From Pseudomonas reinekei (GTDB taxonomy: Bacteria > Pseudomonadota > Gammaproteobacteria > Pseudomonadales > Pseudomonadaceae), in the NCBI RefSeq assembly GCF_001945365.1, contig NZ_MSTQ01000014.1, positions 97,680 through 161,679 of the forward strand: a DNA stretch of 64,000 nucleotides, in the 5' to 3' direction. This document shows, one piece after another, positions 33,043 through 41,431 of the stretch (position 1 is the stretch's first letter; every line of letters begins with the position of its first letter). Under the pieces are notes generated by a model, which saw nothing but the letters and a program-made list of their open reading frames with translations, had not been told where the DNA came from and searched no databases. The position numbers and the translations under genes are program-made.

Positions 33043-34077
33043 ATGAGCGAGCCGATCCGCCTGACCCAGTACAGCCATGGCGCTGGGTGCGGTTGCAAGA
33101 TTTCCCCACAAGTACTGGAAGTGATTCTGGCCGGCAGCGGTGCGCAGAATCTGGACCCCAAGCTGTGGGTCGGCAACGCCTCACGCGATGACGCCGCGGT
33201 CTACTCCATCGATGAAGAGCGCGGCGTGGTATCGACCACTGACTTTTTCATGCCGATCGTCGATGATCCGTTCGATTTCGGCCGCATTGCCGCCACCAAT
33301 GCCATCAGCGATATCTACGCCATGGGCGGCGATCCGTTGATGGCCATCGCGATCCTCGGCTGGCCGGTCAACGTGCTGGCGCCGGAAATTGCCCGTGAAG
33401 TCATTCGTGGTGGGCGCTCGGTGTGCGATCAGGCCGGCATTCCACTGGCCGGTGGTCACTCCATCGATGCGCCGGAACCGATCTTTGGCCTGGCCGTCAC
33501 CGGACTGGTGGAAAAGCGCCACATGAAGCGCAACGACACCGCCACCGCCGGTTGCTTGCTGTACCTGACCAAACCGCTGGGCATCGGCATCCTTACCACG
33601 GCGGAAAAAAAGGGCAAGTTGCGCAGTGCCGACGTTGGCCTGGCCCGCGACTGGATGTGCACCCTGAACAAACCCGGCAGCCGCTTTGGCAAACTCGAAG
33701 GCGTGACCGCCATGACCGACGTCACCGGTTTCGGCCTGCTCGGGCATCTGGTGGAAATGGCCGATGGCAGCCAGTTGACCGCGCGTATCGAATACGACCG
33801 GGTGCCGCGTTTGCCGGGCGTCGAGTATTACCTCGAACAAGGCTGTGTGCCCGGCGGCACTTTGCGCAATTTCGATAGCTACGCCAGCAAACTCGGGCGC
33901 CTGCAGGAGCTGCACAAGCGCGTGCTGTGCGATCCGCAGACCAGCGGTGGCCTGTTGATCGCCGTCACGCCTGAGGGCAATGCCCAATTCCTCAACGTCG
34001 CCGCCGAGCTGGGTCTTGATCTGGCGCCGATCGGCGAACTGGTCGAGCGACAGATTCACGCGGTCGAGGTGTCTTGA
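33043..34077 (+). CDS. selD: Selenide, water dikinase (selenophosphate synthase)
   Basis: A 344-residue SelD that makes selenophosphate from selenide and ATP. The active-site motif is GAGCGCK (Cys16, Lys19 by my numbering), with Cys rather than selenocysteine. Metal/ATP-binding features DDAAVY, TTDFFMPIVDDPFDFG, AGGHSIDAPEP and TDVTGFGLLGH are present. The ATG at 33043 has GAGG upstream and fits the E. coli N-terminus; a GTG at 33034 is in frame. Its TGA overlaps the ATG of mnmH, so selenophosphate production and use are coupled. Confidence 0.95.
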   Translation: MSEPIRLTQYSHGAGCGCKISPQVLEVILAGSGAQNLDPKLWVGNASRDDAAVYSIDEERGVVSTTDFFMPIVDDPFDFGRIAATNAISDIYAMGGDPLMAIAILGWPVNVLAPEIAREVIRGGRSVCDQAGIPLAGGHSIDAPEPIFGLAVTGLVEKRHMKRNDTATAGCLLYLTKPLGIGILTTAEKKGKLRSADVGLARDWMCTLNKPGSRFGKLEGVTAMTDVTGFGLLGHLVEMADGSQLTARIEYDRVPRLPGVEYYLEQGCVPGGTLRNFDSYASKLGRLQELHKRVLCDPQTSGGLLIAVTPEGNAQFLNVAAELGLDLAPIGELVERQIHAVEVS

Positions 34078-35180
34078 TGTCTGTCGACTGCACCGATTAC
34101 CGCGACATCTTTCTCAACGACCGCCCAATGATGGACGCCCGTGCGCCGATCGAATTTTCCAAAGGGGCGTTTCCCGGTGTGGTCAACCTGCCGCTGATGA
34201 ACGATCACGAGCGGCAGCGCATCGGCACCTGCTACAAGCAACAGGGCCAACAGGCTGCCATCGAAATGGGTCATCAACTGGTGTCCGGGGCGGTCAAGAC
34301 CGAACGGATCCAGGCCTGGGCGGATTTCGCCCGGGCGCATCCCGATGGTCTTTTGTATTGTTTTCGCGGCGGCCTGCGTTCGCAGATCGTTCAGCAATGG
34401 CTCAAGGACGAGGCGGGCATCGACTATCCGCGGGTCGGTGGTGGCTACAAGGCCATGCGCACCTTCCTGCTGGAGACGGTCGACGAAGCGGTGGCCCAGT
34501 GTGATTTCGTATTGCTGGGCGGCATGACCGGCACCGGCAAAACCGAAGTCCTGACGCAATTGAGCAACGGCCTGGACCTTGAGGGCTATGCCAATCATCG
34601 CGGTTCCAGTTTCGGCAAACGCGCCACGGGCCAGCCGTCAAACATCGACTTCGAGAATCGCCTGGCGGTGGATGTGCTGAAAAAGCGTGCCCGTGGTCTC
34701 GAACAATTCGTGCTCGAAGACGAGAGCCGGGCGGTCGGCAGTTGTGCGCTGCCACTGCCGCTGTACCAGGGCATGCAACAGTTTCCGATGGTCTGGCTCG
34801 AAGACAGCCTGCAGGGGCGGGTCGAGCGGATCTTGCGCGATTATGTGGTGGACCTGTGTGCCGAGTTCATGACCGTGCATGGCGACCAGGGTTTTACGCT
34901 GTTTTCCGAGCGGTTGCTGGAAAGCCTGAATAACGTGCAAAAGCGCCTGGGTGGCGAGCGCCATCGGCGGATGCTGATATTGATGGAACAAGCGTTGATC
35001 GAGCAGGGCCGCAGCGGCGCGGTGGATTTACACCGGGGCTGGATCGAAGGGTTACTGGTTGAGTACTACGATCCGATGTACGCCTTTCAGCGGGAGAAGA
35101 AGGGCGCGCGGATCGAGTTTGCGGGAGAGCGGGGGGCGGTATTGGAGTATTTGCGGGAGCGGGTGAATCAACGGGGTTGA
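34077..35180 (+). CDS. mnmH: tRNA 2-selenouridine synthase
   Basis: A 367-residue protein (also called SelU or YbbB) that replaces sulfur by selenium at the wobble 2-thiouridine of some tRNAs, via a geranylated intermediate. The N-terminal rhodanese domain carries the catalytic Cys95 in YCFRGGLRS. A P-loop domain has GGMTGTGKT at about 148-156. The ATG overlaps the selD stop (TGATG). No selA, selB or selC is in the window, so this route is the only selenium use visible here. Confidence 0.93.
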   Translation: MSVDCTDYRDIFLNDRPMMDARAPIEFSKGAFPGVVNLPLMNDHERQRIGTCYKQQGQQAAIEMGHQLVSGAVKTERIQAWADFARAHPDGLLYCFRGGLRSQIVQQWLKDEAGIDYPRVGGGYKAMRTFLLETVDEAVAQCDFVLLGGMTGTGKTEVLTQLSNGLDLEGYANHRGSSFGKRATGQPSNIDFENRLAVDVLKKRARGLEQFVLEDESRAVGSCALPLPLYQGMQQFPMVWLEDSLQGRVERILRDYVVDLCAEFMTVHGDQGFTLFSERLLESLNNVQKRLGGERHRRMLILMEQALIEQGRSGAVDLHRGWIEGLLVEYYDPMYAFQREKKGARIEFAGERGAVLEYLRERVNQRG

Positions 35181-35199
35181 GGGTGGATTCAACGGCCCC

Positions 35200-35291
35200 A
35201 TCGCTGGCAAGCCAGCTCCCACAATGTTCTTGGTTAGCCCGGATTTTGTGGTCACACAAGATCCCTGTGGGCGCTGGCTTGCCAGCGATGA
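35200..35291. repeat. REP-like inverted repeat pair
   Basis: CATCGCTGGCAAGCCAGCTC (35200 on, arm to 35224) and the complementary arm 35267-35291 flank about 42 bases. It lies between convergent mnmH and phosphatase genes. Confidence 0.8.
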
Positions 35292-35314
35292 GGCCCGCCC
35301 AGGCAATGCAAGAC

Positions 35315-35989
35315 TCAGGTCGGGCAAGTCTCCCGCCCGTTATCCAGCCCTTGCTTGTAGATATCGCTCTGCAGGCTGGCCTTGCCGTTGTGCCAGGTCA
35401 GTGTCAGGACATACAGCGAATCGAAGTCGCTGGATTCCCAATCCTCGGTGATCTTCTGCTTCTTGCCGACCGCTTCCCCGGCGACCTTGTTGATCAACTC
35501 CGGCAGATAGCCGTGGGACCATGCCGTGTAAATGACCGAGTTGTGATACTTGTCGTGCAGCAGTTCATCGGCCAGGTCACTGGTATCGTTGGCCGAGAAG
35601 TTGATGTTCACCGGCAGGCCGAGCTTGATCGCGCTGGGGCTGATGGTCATCAATGGGCGAATGTAGCTGTAGGAATTGTCCAGCTCGCCTTCCTCGACAT
35701 TGCGCGTCGGGTTGGCGGCAAACACGTAGTCGGCCTTACCGAATTTTTCCGGCAGCAGGGTCGCCAGGTCGATCGCACGGTTCAATCCTTGGCAATTGAG
35801 CTGGCCCAAGCCGCCGGCAGGTTTTTCCGCGTGACGCAGGAACACCAGCGTCTGGGTACCGTCGGCTGGCTGAGCGCGGCTCTCACTGGATTCCAGCGAC
35901 AAAAACAAAGCACTGGTTGCCAGCAGGGCGGGCAAGAACAGGTAGGCACGATGTTTAAAGCGATTGGCAAATTTCAGTGGATTGATCAT
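35315..35989 (-). CDS. Membrane-anchored or periplasmic histidine phosphatase family protein
   Basis: A 224-residue protein. An N-terminal hydrophobic stretch (about 15-33) after RFKHR acts as signal or anchor. LRHAEKPAGG near 50 supplies the RHxE-type catalytic motif of the histidine phosphatase superfamily, and AWSHGYLP near 155 probably supplies the second His. Two Cys (NCQGL and the C-terminal ETCPT) could pair in the periplasm. There is no clear ribosome-binding site before the ATG. Substrate unknown. It is convergent with mnmH and divergent from the GST gene across a 367-base gap. Confidence 0.75.
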   Translation of the reverse strand: MINPLKFANRFKHRAYLFLPALLATSALFLSLESSESRAQPADGTQTLVFLRHAEKPAGGLGQLNCQGLNRAIDLATLLPEKFGKADYVFAANPTRNVEEGELDNSYSYIRPLMTISPSAIKLGLPVNINFSANDTSDLADELLHDKYHNSVIYTAWSHGYLPELINKVAGEAVGKKQKITEDWESSDFDSLYVLTLTWHNGKASLQSDIYKQGLDNGRETCPT

Positions 35990-36356
35990 GGAATAAAGGG
36001 TTCTTCAGCGCATTGGGTTTAAGGCTGACAAACCTTTACACCGCGACTTTCCAGCGTCGGGTGTTTTCCATGTCGTGAAGCCGGTCCGTTTCAAAGGGGC
36101 AGTGCTCAGAGTCCTCTGAAGCCCATTGGTTCGATTCCGGCCGAGAGCGCCGCAATGTACCGGTAACCTTCAATGGGCTGCAGCGAAGGTTATCGACATG
36201 ATGTTGCGGATTTATGGCCACCCTACACCCAAGGCTTGCAATCACGCTGTGATCTGCATTGATCTCGACCATCAGCGTTATTGATGGCTTGGACGGTCTC
36301 AACCCGCGTGATCTCCTTTATGATCGGCCTTCTCAATTTTTTCGTGGATCCAGCCC
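35990..36356. other. Non-coding gap between divergent phosphatase and GST genes
   Basis: I see no convincing gene here. A weak 88-codon minus-strand frame (36036-36302) starts with TTG and has odd composition. A short T-arm-like GGTTCGATTCC near 36127 has no matching acceptor stem, so it is not a tRNA. The region must hold the promoters of both flanking genes. Confidence 0.5.
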
Positions 36357-37067
36357 ATGACCGATTTGTCTGCATTCCCCATCACTGAAAAATGGCCGGC
36401 CCAATATCCGGAGTGGATTCAGCTGTACTCCTTGCCGACCCCCAACGGCGTCAAGGTCTCGATCATGCTGGAAGAGATTGGCCTGCCGTATGAGCCACAC
36501 CGCGTTGGGTTCGAAAGCAACGATCAGATGTCCCCCGAGTTCCTGTCGTTGAACCCCAACAACAAGATCCCGGCGATCCTCGACCCCCACGGGCCTGGCG
36601 GTCAGCCGCTGCCGTTGTTCGAATCCGGCGCGATCCTGATTTATCTGGCTGACAAGAGCGGGCAACTGCTGGCGCAGGAAGGGGCTAGCCGTTACGAAAC
36701 CCTTCAGTGGTTGATGTTTCAGATGGGCGGCATCGGTCCGATGTTTGGCCAACTGGGCTTTTTCAACAAGTTTGCCGGCAAAGACTACGAAGACAAACGT
36801 CCCCGTGACCGCTATGTGGAAGAGAGCAAACGCCTGCTGGGTGTTCTCGATAAACGCCTGCAAGGTCGGGAGTGGATCATGGGCGAACGCTACACCATCG
36901 CCGACATCGCCACCTTCCCGTGGATCCGCAACCTGATCGGTTTCTATGAAGCCGGCGATCTGGTCGGCATCCAGAACTTCCCGAACGTCACCCGCGTGCT
37001 GGAAAAATTCCTCGCACGGCCGGCAGTGAAGCGCGGTCTGGAAATCCCGAAACCCATCACCAACTGA
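36357..37067 (+). CDS. Glutathione S-transferase, YghU/YfcG (Nu-class) type
   Basis: A 236-residue cytoplasmic GST. The N-terminal thioredoxin-like domain shows IQLYSLPTPNGVKVSIMLEEI in the glutathione-site region, NPNNKIPAILDP, and the gamma-Glu-binding FESGAILIYLADK. The C-terminal all-helical domain includes GERYTIADIATFPWIRN. The TPNGVK segment is typical of the Nu class, which uses two glutathiones or glutathione disulfide and acts as disulfide-bond reductase. Length agrees. It stands alone and is followed by a perfect palindrome. Confidence 0.9.
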   Translation: MTDLSAFPITEKWPAQYPEWIQLYSLPTPNGVKVSIMLEEIGLPYEPHRVGFESNDQMSPEFLSLNPNNKIPAILDPHGPGGQPLPLFESGAILIYLADKSGQLLAQEGASRYETLQWLMFQMGGIGPMFGQLGFFNKFAGKDYEDKRPRDRYVEESKRLLGVLDKRLQGREWIMGERYTIADIATFPWIRNLIGFYEAGDLVGIQNFPNVTRVLEKFLARPAVKRGLEIPKPITN

Positions 37068-37081
37068 AACCCCACGACCGC

Positions 37082-37105
37082 TGTAGGAGCAAGCTTGCTC
37101 CTACA
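37082..37105. repeat. Perfect 24-base palindrome
   Basis: TGTAGGAGCAAG followed by its exact complement CTTGCTCCTACA, with no loop. It has the core of a common Pseudomonas extragenic repeat (GTAGGAGCAAGCTTGC) and sits 15 bases after the GST stop. Confidence 0.8.
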
Positions 37106-37131
37106 CATTTCCCCGTTTGTCAGGAATACCC

Positions 37132-37272
37132 ATGCCCAGTCAGTTCCTCGAAGCACGTCCACGCCGTCCCGATCAAAAGCATGCCCGGCGTAATGCGCAT
37201 TCCAGAGTCGAAACTGGCGCAGACCTGATCTTCACCTGCTTCGCAATGGACCTGGCACTGGCCGGGATCTAA
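37132..37272 (+). CDS. Possible 46-residue ORF, unrecognised
   Basis: An ATG with AGGAA six bases upstream opens a frame of 46 codons rich in Arg and His at the start and hydrophobic at the end (FTCFAMDLALAG). I recognise no family. It could be a decayed gene end or chance; it lies between the GST and the convergent monooxygenase. Confidence 0.2.
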   Translation: MPSQFLEARPRRPDQKHARRNAHSRVETGADLIFTCFAMDLALAGI

Positions 37273-37306
37273 ACGACACCACCGCTGCGACCATGGATTT
37301 TTCAAA

Positions 37307-38842
37307 TCAGGGATTGTTGAAAAACGGCCGGATCCGGTGATGATTGAAATACCGCTCAATCACCTTCGGATCGGAACACGTCTCGGCAATCGCCACATAG
37401 GTATCGGGCCGTAACAGGTAAAAGCCGTTGCGGCCCAACCCTGCTTCTTCAAACGCCGGCCGCCAATCGAACACCTGCAACGGCAGATGGTGCTCAAGGC
37501 ACCAGGCGATCATCTCGTCGCTGGTGTCGCCGTACACATGCACTTGCCACGTCAGGCATTTCAGCGTTTCGAAATTGTCCCCCTCACCATCGTGCGCCCA
37601 GGGCAAGCGGTCGCCGCCGTGCACGTGCCCGGCAACGCCGTTGCTCAGGGGCATGCCGCGGTAGTTCAGGGTGATCTGCGATATCGTGCGAAAGAGGAAT
37701 TCACGGGAGGCTTCAAACGAGGCCATTTTTGGAATCAGAAATGGCGCCAGGCGTGTACGCAATACATCGGCCATGGGGCCTTCGGCGGTGACGAACGTGA
37801 ACACCCGGTCGGTGGTGGCCACCAACTTGCGGGCGAAGGCGATGCGTTCGGTTTCATAGGTGTCGAGCAATCCGGCCTCGGCTCCGCCACTCAGCACCGC
37901 CGCGAGTTTCCAGGCGAGGTTGATCGCGTCGCCGATGCCGGTGTTCATGCCTTGGCCACCGGCGGGGCTGTGCACATGGGCGGCGTCGCCCAGTAAAAAA
38001 GCCCGGCCGGTGCGGAAGTGGTCTGCCACCCGATGATGCACGCGGTAGGTCGAGAACCCGTTCAATTGTTCGATCTTGACCTGCATGTGCTCGATGGCCC
38101 GGCGGCTGACGTCTTCGAATCGCAGGGTTTCGGCCTGCTCGGCTCGTTCATCGCGCACGGTGCCGATCAATCGCGCACGGCCTTCAGCGGCCAGCGGGAA
38201 CACCGCGAGAAAGTCCGCTTCATCAAGATCCATGTGCAGTTCGCCGTTGAACGTCGGACCGCTGGCCAGCACGTCGGCGACGTAGAAAATCTGTTGATAG
38301 GTGCCGCCGGGAAATCCGGTGTCCAGGGTTTTGCGCACGAGTGAGCGGGCGCCGTCGCAGCCGGCCAGATAGCAGGCCTGGCAGGTTTCCTGTTGACCGT
38401 CGGCCAGGCGCAAGGTGGCGGTGATGCCATCGCCGGTTTCCTCGAAGCCCAGCAGCTCGGTGTCGCGCTCGACGCGGATGCCGAAGGTTTCCAGGCGCTC
38501 GATCAGCAGCCGTTCATGTTCATCCTGCGGGAAAATTTCGAGAAACGCGTAGGGCGTCAGACCCTCGCCTACACGGCTCAGCGGCAAGCTCGCCACGGGC
38601 TCGCCCTTGACCCAGAAATTGGCCGCCGCCACGCGATGGCCGCGCTGGACGATGGCATCCGCCAGGCCGAGCTGGCGATACAGCTCCAGCGTCCGCGCCT
38701 GCACGGCCAGCGCCCGCGACGTGGTGCCGGGGGCTGACGTCTTGTCGATGATCCGCACGCGGATCCCCAGTTTGCTCAGCCACAAGGCCAGCACCAGCCC
38801 GGTCGGGCCGGCGCCGATGATCAAGACGTCGCTGCGGTGCAT
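37307..38842 (-). CDS. FAD-dependent aromatic-ring monooxygenase
   Basis: A 511-residue flavoprotein hydroxylase of the PheA/TfdB/MhpA group, which uses NAD(P)H and O2 to hydroxylate phenol-like substrates. The FAD motifs are GAGPTG (residues 10-15), GCDGARSLVR (the DG motif, near 165-175) and LLGDAAHVHSPAGGQGMN near 285-300. Length fits, with a C-terminal thioredoxin-like region. AGAGGA precedes the ATG. It starts 93 bases downstream of the TonB receptor gene on the same strand, so the two may be co-transcribed. The substrate cannot be read off; handling of an imported aromatic or catecholate compound is inference. Confidence 0.85.
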   Translation of the reverse strand: MHRSDVLIIGAGPTGLVLALWLSKLGIRVRIIDKTSAPGTTSRALAVQARTLELYRQLGLADAIVQRGHRVAAANFWVKGEPVASLPLSRVGEGLTPYAFLEIFPQDEHERLLIERLETFGIRVERDTELLGFEETGDGITATLRLADGQQETCQACYLAGCDGARSLVRKTLDTGFPGGTYQQIFYVADVLASGPTFNGELHMDLDEADFLAVFPLAAEGRARLIGTVRDERAEQAETLRFEDVSRRAIEHMQVKIEQLNGFSTYRVHHRVADHFRTGRAFLLGDAAHVHSPAGGQGMNTGIGDAINLAWKLAAVLSGGAEAGLLDTYETERIAFARKLVATTDRVFTFVTAEGPMADVLRTRLAPFLIPKMASFEASREFLFRTISQITLNYRGMPLSNGVAGHVHGGDRLPWAHDGEGDNFETLKCLTWQVHVYGDTSDEMIAWCLEHHLPLQVFDWRPAFEEAGLGRNGFYLLRPDTYVAIAETCSDPKVIERYFNHHRIRPFFNNP

Positions 38843-38935
38843 GAACCCGTCCTCTTCGCCGTGTGGTTCAAGTATGGTCCACAGGCGTAGGGCGGCCAGG
38901 CTGACTGCTCAACGGAAAAAAACGGGCGTTGACGA

Positions 38936-41149
38936 TTAGAAGTCGATGGTGCCCGACAGCTTCGCCATCCGGGGGTCGCCCTGGGTCAGATAGCCGCCCT
39001 GGGCCGATTCCCAATACTTCTTGTTGGCCACGTTCTCGACGCCGAAGCGCAGGGTCACGTCTTTCTCCTGGACCTTGAAGGCGTAGCGAGCGCCGGCGTC
39101 GAAGCGGTTCCAGGTCGGCAGGCTGAGGTTGTTTGCGGCATCGGCGTACTGGCCGCCGGTGCGCAACATCCGGCCATTGAGTGCTACGCCTTGCAGGCCG
39201 GGTACATCCCAATCGACGCTGGCGTTGAACTGAAAGGTCGGGACACCGATGGCGTGGTTGCCGTCGTTGAGGCCGCCCTGGGTTTTCTTCAATTCGGTGT
39301 CCATCACCGTGACGCCGCTGAGCAGACGCAAACCGTCGATGGGCTCGCCGAATACGTTGAGTTCGACGCCTTTATTGACTTGCTCGCCGTCGTTCACGAA
39401 GCGTGCGGTGGTGTCGTCGATGACTTCGGTATAACCATCCGCCGGCTGCTCGATGCGATAAACACCGAGGGTGGCGCCATAGGTGCCCATGTCGACTTTC
39501 ACACCGGCTTCGATCTGCTTCGAGCGCGCCGGGGCGAACGCTTCATTGCCATTGACCACGACTCGCGAACCCGACGTCGTCGGCGAGGTCGGCCCCTGCG
39601 CCAGACCCTCGATGCGGTTGGCGTAGAACGACACGTGTTCCCACGGCTTGAACACGATGCCGTACACCGGCGTGGTGATCGATTCGTCATAGTTGGACGT
39701 GCGGGTGCCGGTGCCGTAGGCATAGCCCTGAACGACCATCTGCTGGCGCCGCACACCGACGGTCACCAGCAGGCGATCATCGAAGATCCCCAGGGTGTCG
39801 GACACCGCGCCGCTGCGCACGAAGGTCTTGCCGGTGATGCCCGGATCGTGCAGGTCTCCGCCGGAGAAGCCGCCCTGTGGTGCCGGAACGTCAACCGGGT
39901 GATAGATGTTGTTCGGGTAACGGGTCAGGTCGAAATCGTAGGCGTTGCGCTGTTGCGTCCAGATGCCGGCCAGGCCGAAGTTGAGTTGGTGGCTGACCGG
40001 GCCAGTGGCGAATTTGCCGTTGAGGCCGGCCATGGTGCTGGTGTTGTCCTCGTCGTGGGGAATGAACGAGCCGGTCGTGGTGGAGCTGCCATTGTTTCCG
40101 ACCAGAGTCGTGCTGTTGTAGTTGCCGACTTCGCGGGTGTGTTTGGCACCGGCGGCCGCGTAAGCGGTCCAGCTCTCGTTCAGGTCGTACTCGGCGCGCA
40201 GCATGCCGAAGGTGTCTTCAATCTGAGTGAAGCCCCACTTCTGTGCGTAGTTGGTGTCGGCCGATGGCGCATCCGGGATGTGCGTGGCGGTGCCGAGGTT
40301 CACCGAACTGCGGCCACCGTTGATGCGTTCCTTCGAGTAGACGAAATCACCGGAAATGCGCAAGGCATCGCCACGATAGTCGAGGCCGATGGCGAACAGT
40401 TTGGAGCGCTGGTTTTCATCGTCGATGGCGGTGTCGCCTTCGCGTTGCGACAGGTTGATGCGCGCACCGAAGCGGTTGTCCTCGCCGAAGCGTTGGCCGA
40501 CATCCAGATGCTCACCGATGCGCCCGTCGTCACTGATGTCGGTGCTGAAGCGACGCAGCGGCACGTCACCGGCACGTTTGGGTTGCAAGTTGACGCCGCC
40601 ACCGATGCCGGAGCCGGTGGGGGTCACGCCGTTGATGAAGGCATTCGGGCCTTTGAAGACTTCCACACGCTCCAGCGCGTCGGTGGAAATGATCTGCCGC
40701 GGCAGGATGCCGTAGAGACCGTTATAGGAAATATCGTCACCGTTGAGGGGCAGGCCACGGATCATGAAGGTCTGGGCCTGGTTGGAAAACCCGGAAGCCT
40801 GACGCACCGAAGAGTCGTTGAGCAAAACGTCGCCAACGGTTTCGGCCTGCTGGTCGCGGATCAGTTGTTCGGTGTAGGCCGTCACGCTGAACGGCACGTC
40901 CATCGCGTCCTGATTGCCCAGTACGCCCAGTTGGCCGCCCCGCGCTACCTGACCGCCGGCGTACACCGGTGGCAGCTCGGACGGTGACGGGGCCTGGGCG
41001 TTGACGTTGACGTCGTCCAGCACCAGCGCTTTGCCATCGCCTTGCGGCGCGGGCGCGGGGGTTGCGGCATGGGCGGTGAAGGTTAATGAGCAAAGCAGGG
41101 CGATCAGCGTCGGGCGAAAGGGCGCGCCGGTGCGGACTGGAGTAATCAT
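38936..41149 (-). CDS. TonB-dependent siderophore receptor
   Basis: A 737-residue outer-membrane receptor. The signal peptide is cut near residue 28 (TFTAHA). A TonB-box-like LVLDDVNV follows, then a plug domain (PFSVTAYTEQLIRDQQAETVGD, IRGLPLNGDDISYNGLYG, RVEVFKGPNAFINGVTPTGSGIGGGVNLQPK in pieces) and a 22-strand barrel ending in GTIDF. There is no N-terminal signalling domain, so it is not a FecA/FpvA-type transducer. The plug sequence is typical of hydroxamate/catecholate siderophore receptors. An AGGAACG element precedes the ATG. Fur-like motifs lie upstream at 41211-41275. The next gene on this strand is a flavin monooxygenase. Confidence 0.9.
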   Translation of the reverse strand: MITPVRTGAPFRPTLIALLCSLTFTAHAATPAPAPQGDGKALVLDDVNVNAQAPSPSELPPVYAGGQVARGGQLGVLGNQDAMDVPFSVTAYTEQLIRDQQAETVGDVLLNDSSVRQASGFSNQAQTFMIRGLPLNGDDISYNGLYGILPRQIISTDALERVEVFKGPNAFINGVTPTGSGIGGGVNLQPKRAGDVPLRRFSTDISDDGRIGEHLDVGQRFGEDNRFGARINLSQREGDTAIDDENQRSKLFAIGLDYRGDALRISGDFVYSKERINGGRSSVNLGTATHIPDAPSADTNYAQKWGFTQIEDTFGMLRAEYDLNESWTAYAAAGAKHTREVGNYNSTTLVGNNGSSTTTGSFIPHDEDNTSTMAGLNGKFATGPVSHQLNFGLAGIWTQQRNAYDFDLTRYPNNIYHPVDVPAPQGGFSGGDLHDPGITGKTFVRSGAVSDTLGIFDDRLLVTVGVRRQQMVVQGYAYGTGTRTSNYDESITTPVYGIVFKPWEHVSFYANRIEGLAQGPTSPTTSGSRVVVNGNEAFAPARSKQIEAGVKVDMGTYGATLGVYRIEQPADGYTEVIDDTTARFVNDGEQVNKGVELNVFGEPIDGLRLLSGVTVMDTELKKTQGGLNDGNHAIGVPTFQFNASVDWDVPGLQGVALNGRMLRTGGQYADAANNLSLPTWNRFDAGARYAFKVQEKDVTLRFGVENVANKKYWESAQGGYLTQGDPRMAKLSGTIDF

Positions 41150-41210
41150 GTTTCGTTCCTGGGCGGTGAGCGCCGGTAGAAAAGGAAATGACGGCGCAAA
41201 ACTCCATGCG

Positions 41211-41275
41211 CAAATGAGACTCCAGATACAAATGATAGGAGTTCCCAGTCGCGTCGCGCAATCATTTTGTCATTA
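41211..41275 (-). promoter_or_regulatory. Fur-box-like elements upstream of the TonB receptor
   Basis: GCAAATGAGA (about 41210-41219) and ACAAATGATA (41228-41237) are two similar half-sites, and GCAATCATTTTGTCATTA (41258-41275) is a third AT-rich element. They resemble the AATGATAATCATT Fur consensus only in part. Iron repression of the receptor gene is expected biologically; the exact site is uncertain. Confidence 0.4.
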
Positions 41276-41431
41276 CGGTCTGCAGGTAAAGATTTGAGGG
41301 GGTTGGAATTCCCATCACTCCGGGCGGAGATTCGGGATGCTGGAGGAACAGCAGTTCAGCGTTGCAGTGATAGCCTGCGCAATGCCATTGGTCGTATGGT
41401 TAACCCGGTTCAACGGACTCCCAGGAGCAAC

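Noticed and set aside
36120..36155. tRNA T-arm-like sequence GGTTCGATTCC
   Set aside because: No acceptor stem or anticodon arm can be drawn around it, so it is not a tRNA or a clear attachment site.
36036..36302. 88-codon minus-strand frame in the gap before the GST gene
   Set aside because: Starts with TTG, spacing to the upstream purine run is poor, and no recognisable sequence.
39191..40987. 598-codon plus-strand frame across the TonB receptor
   Set aside because: Composition is that of an antisense shadow (Val/Gly/His/Asp-rich) and the minus strand clearly encodes the receptor.
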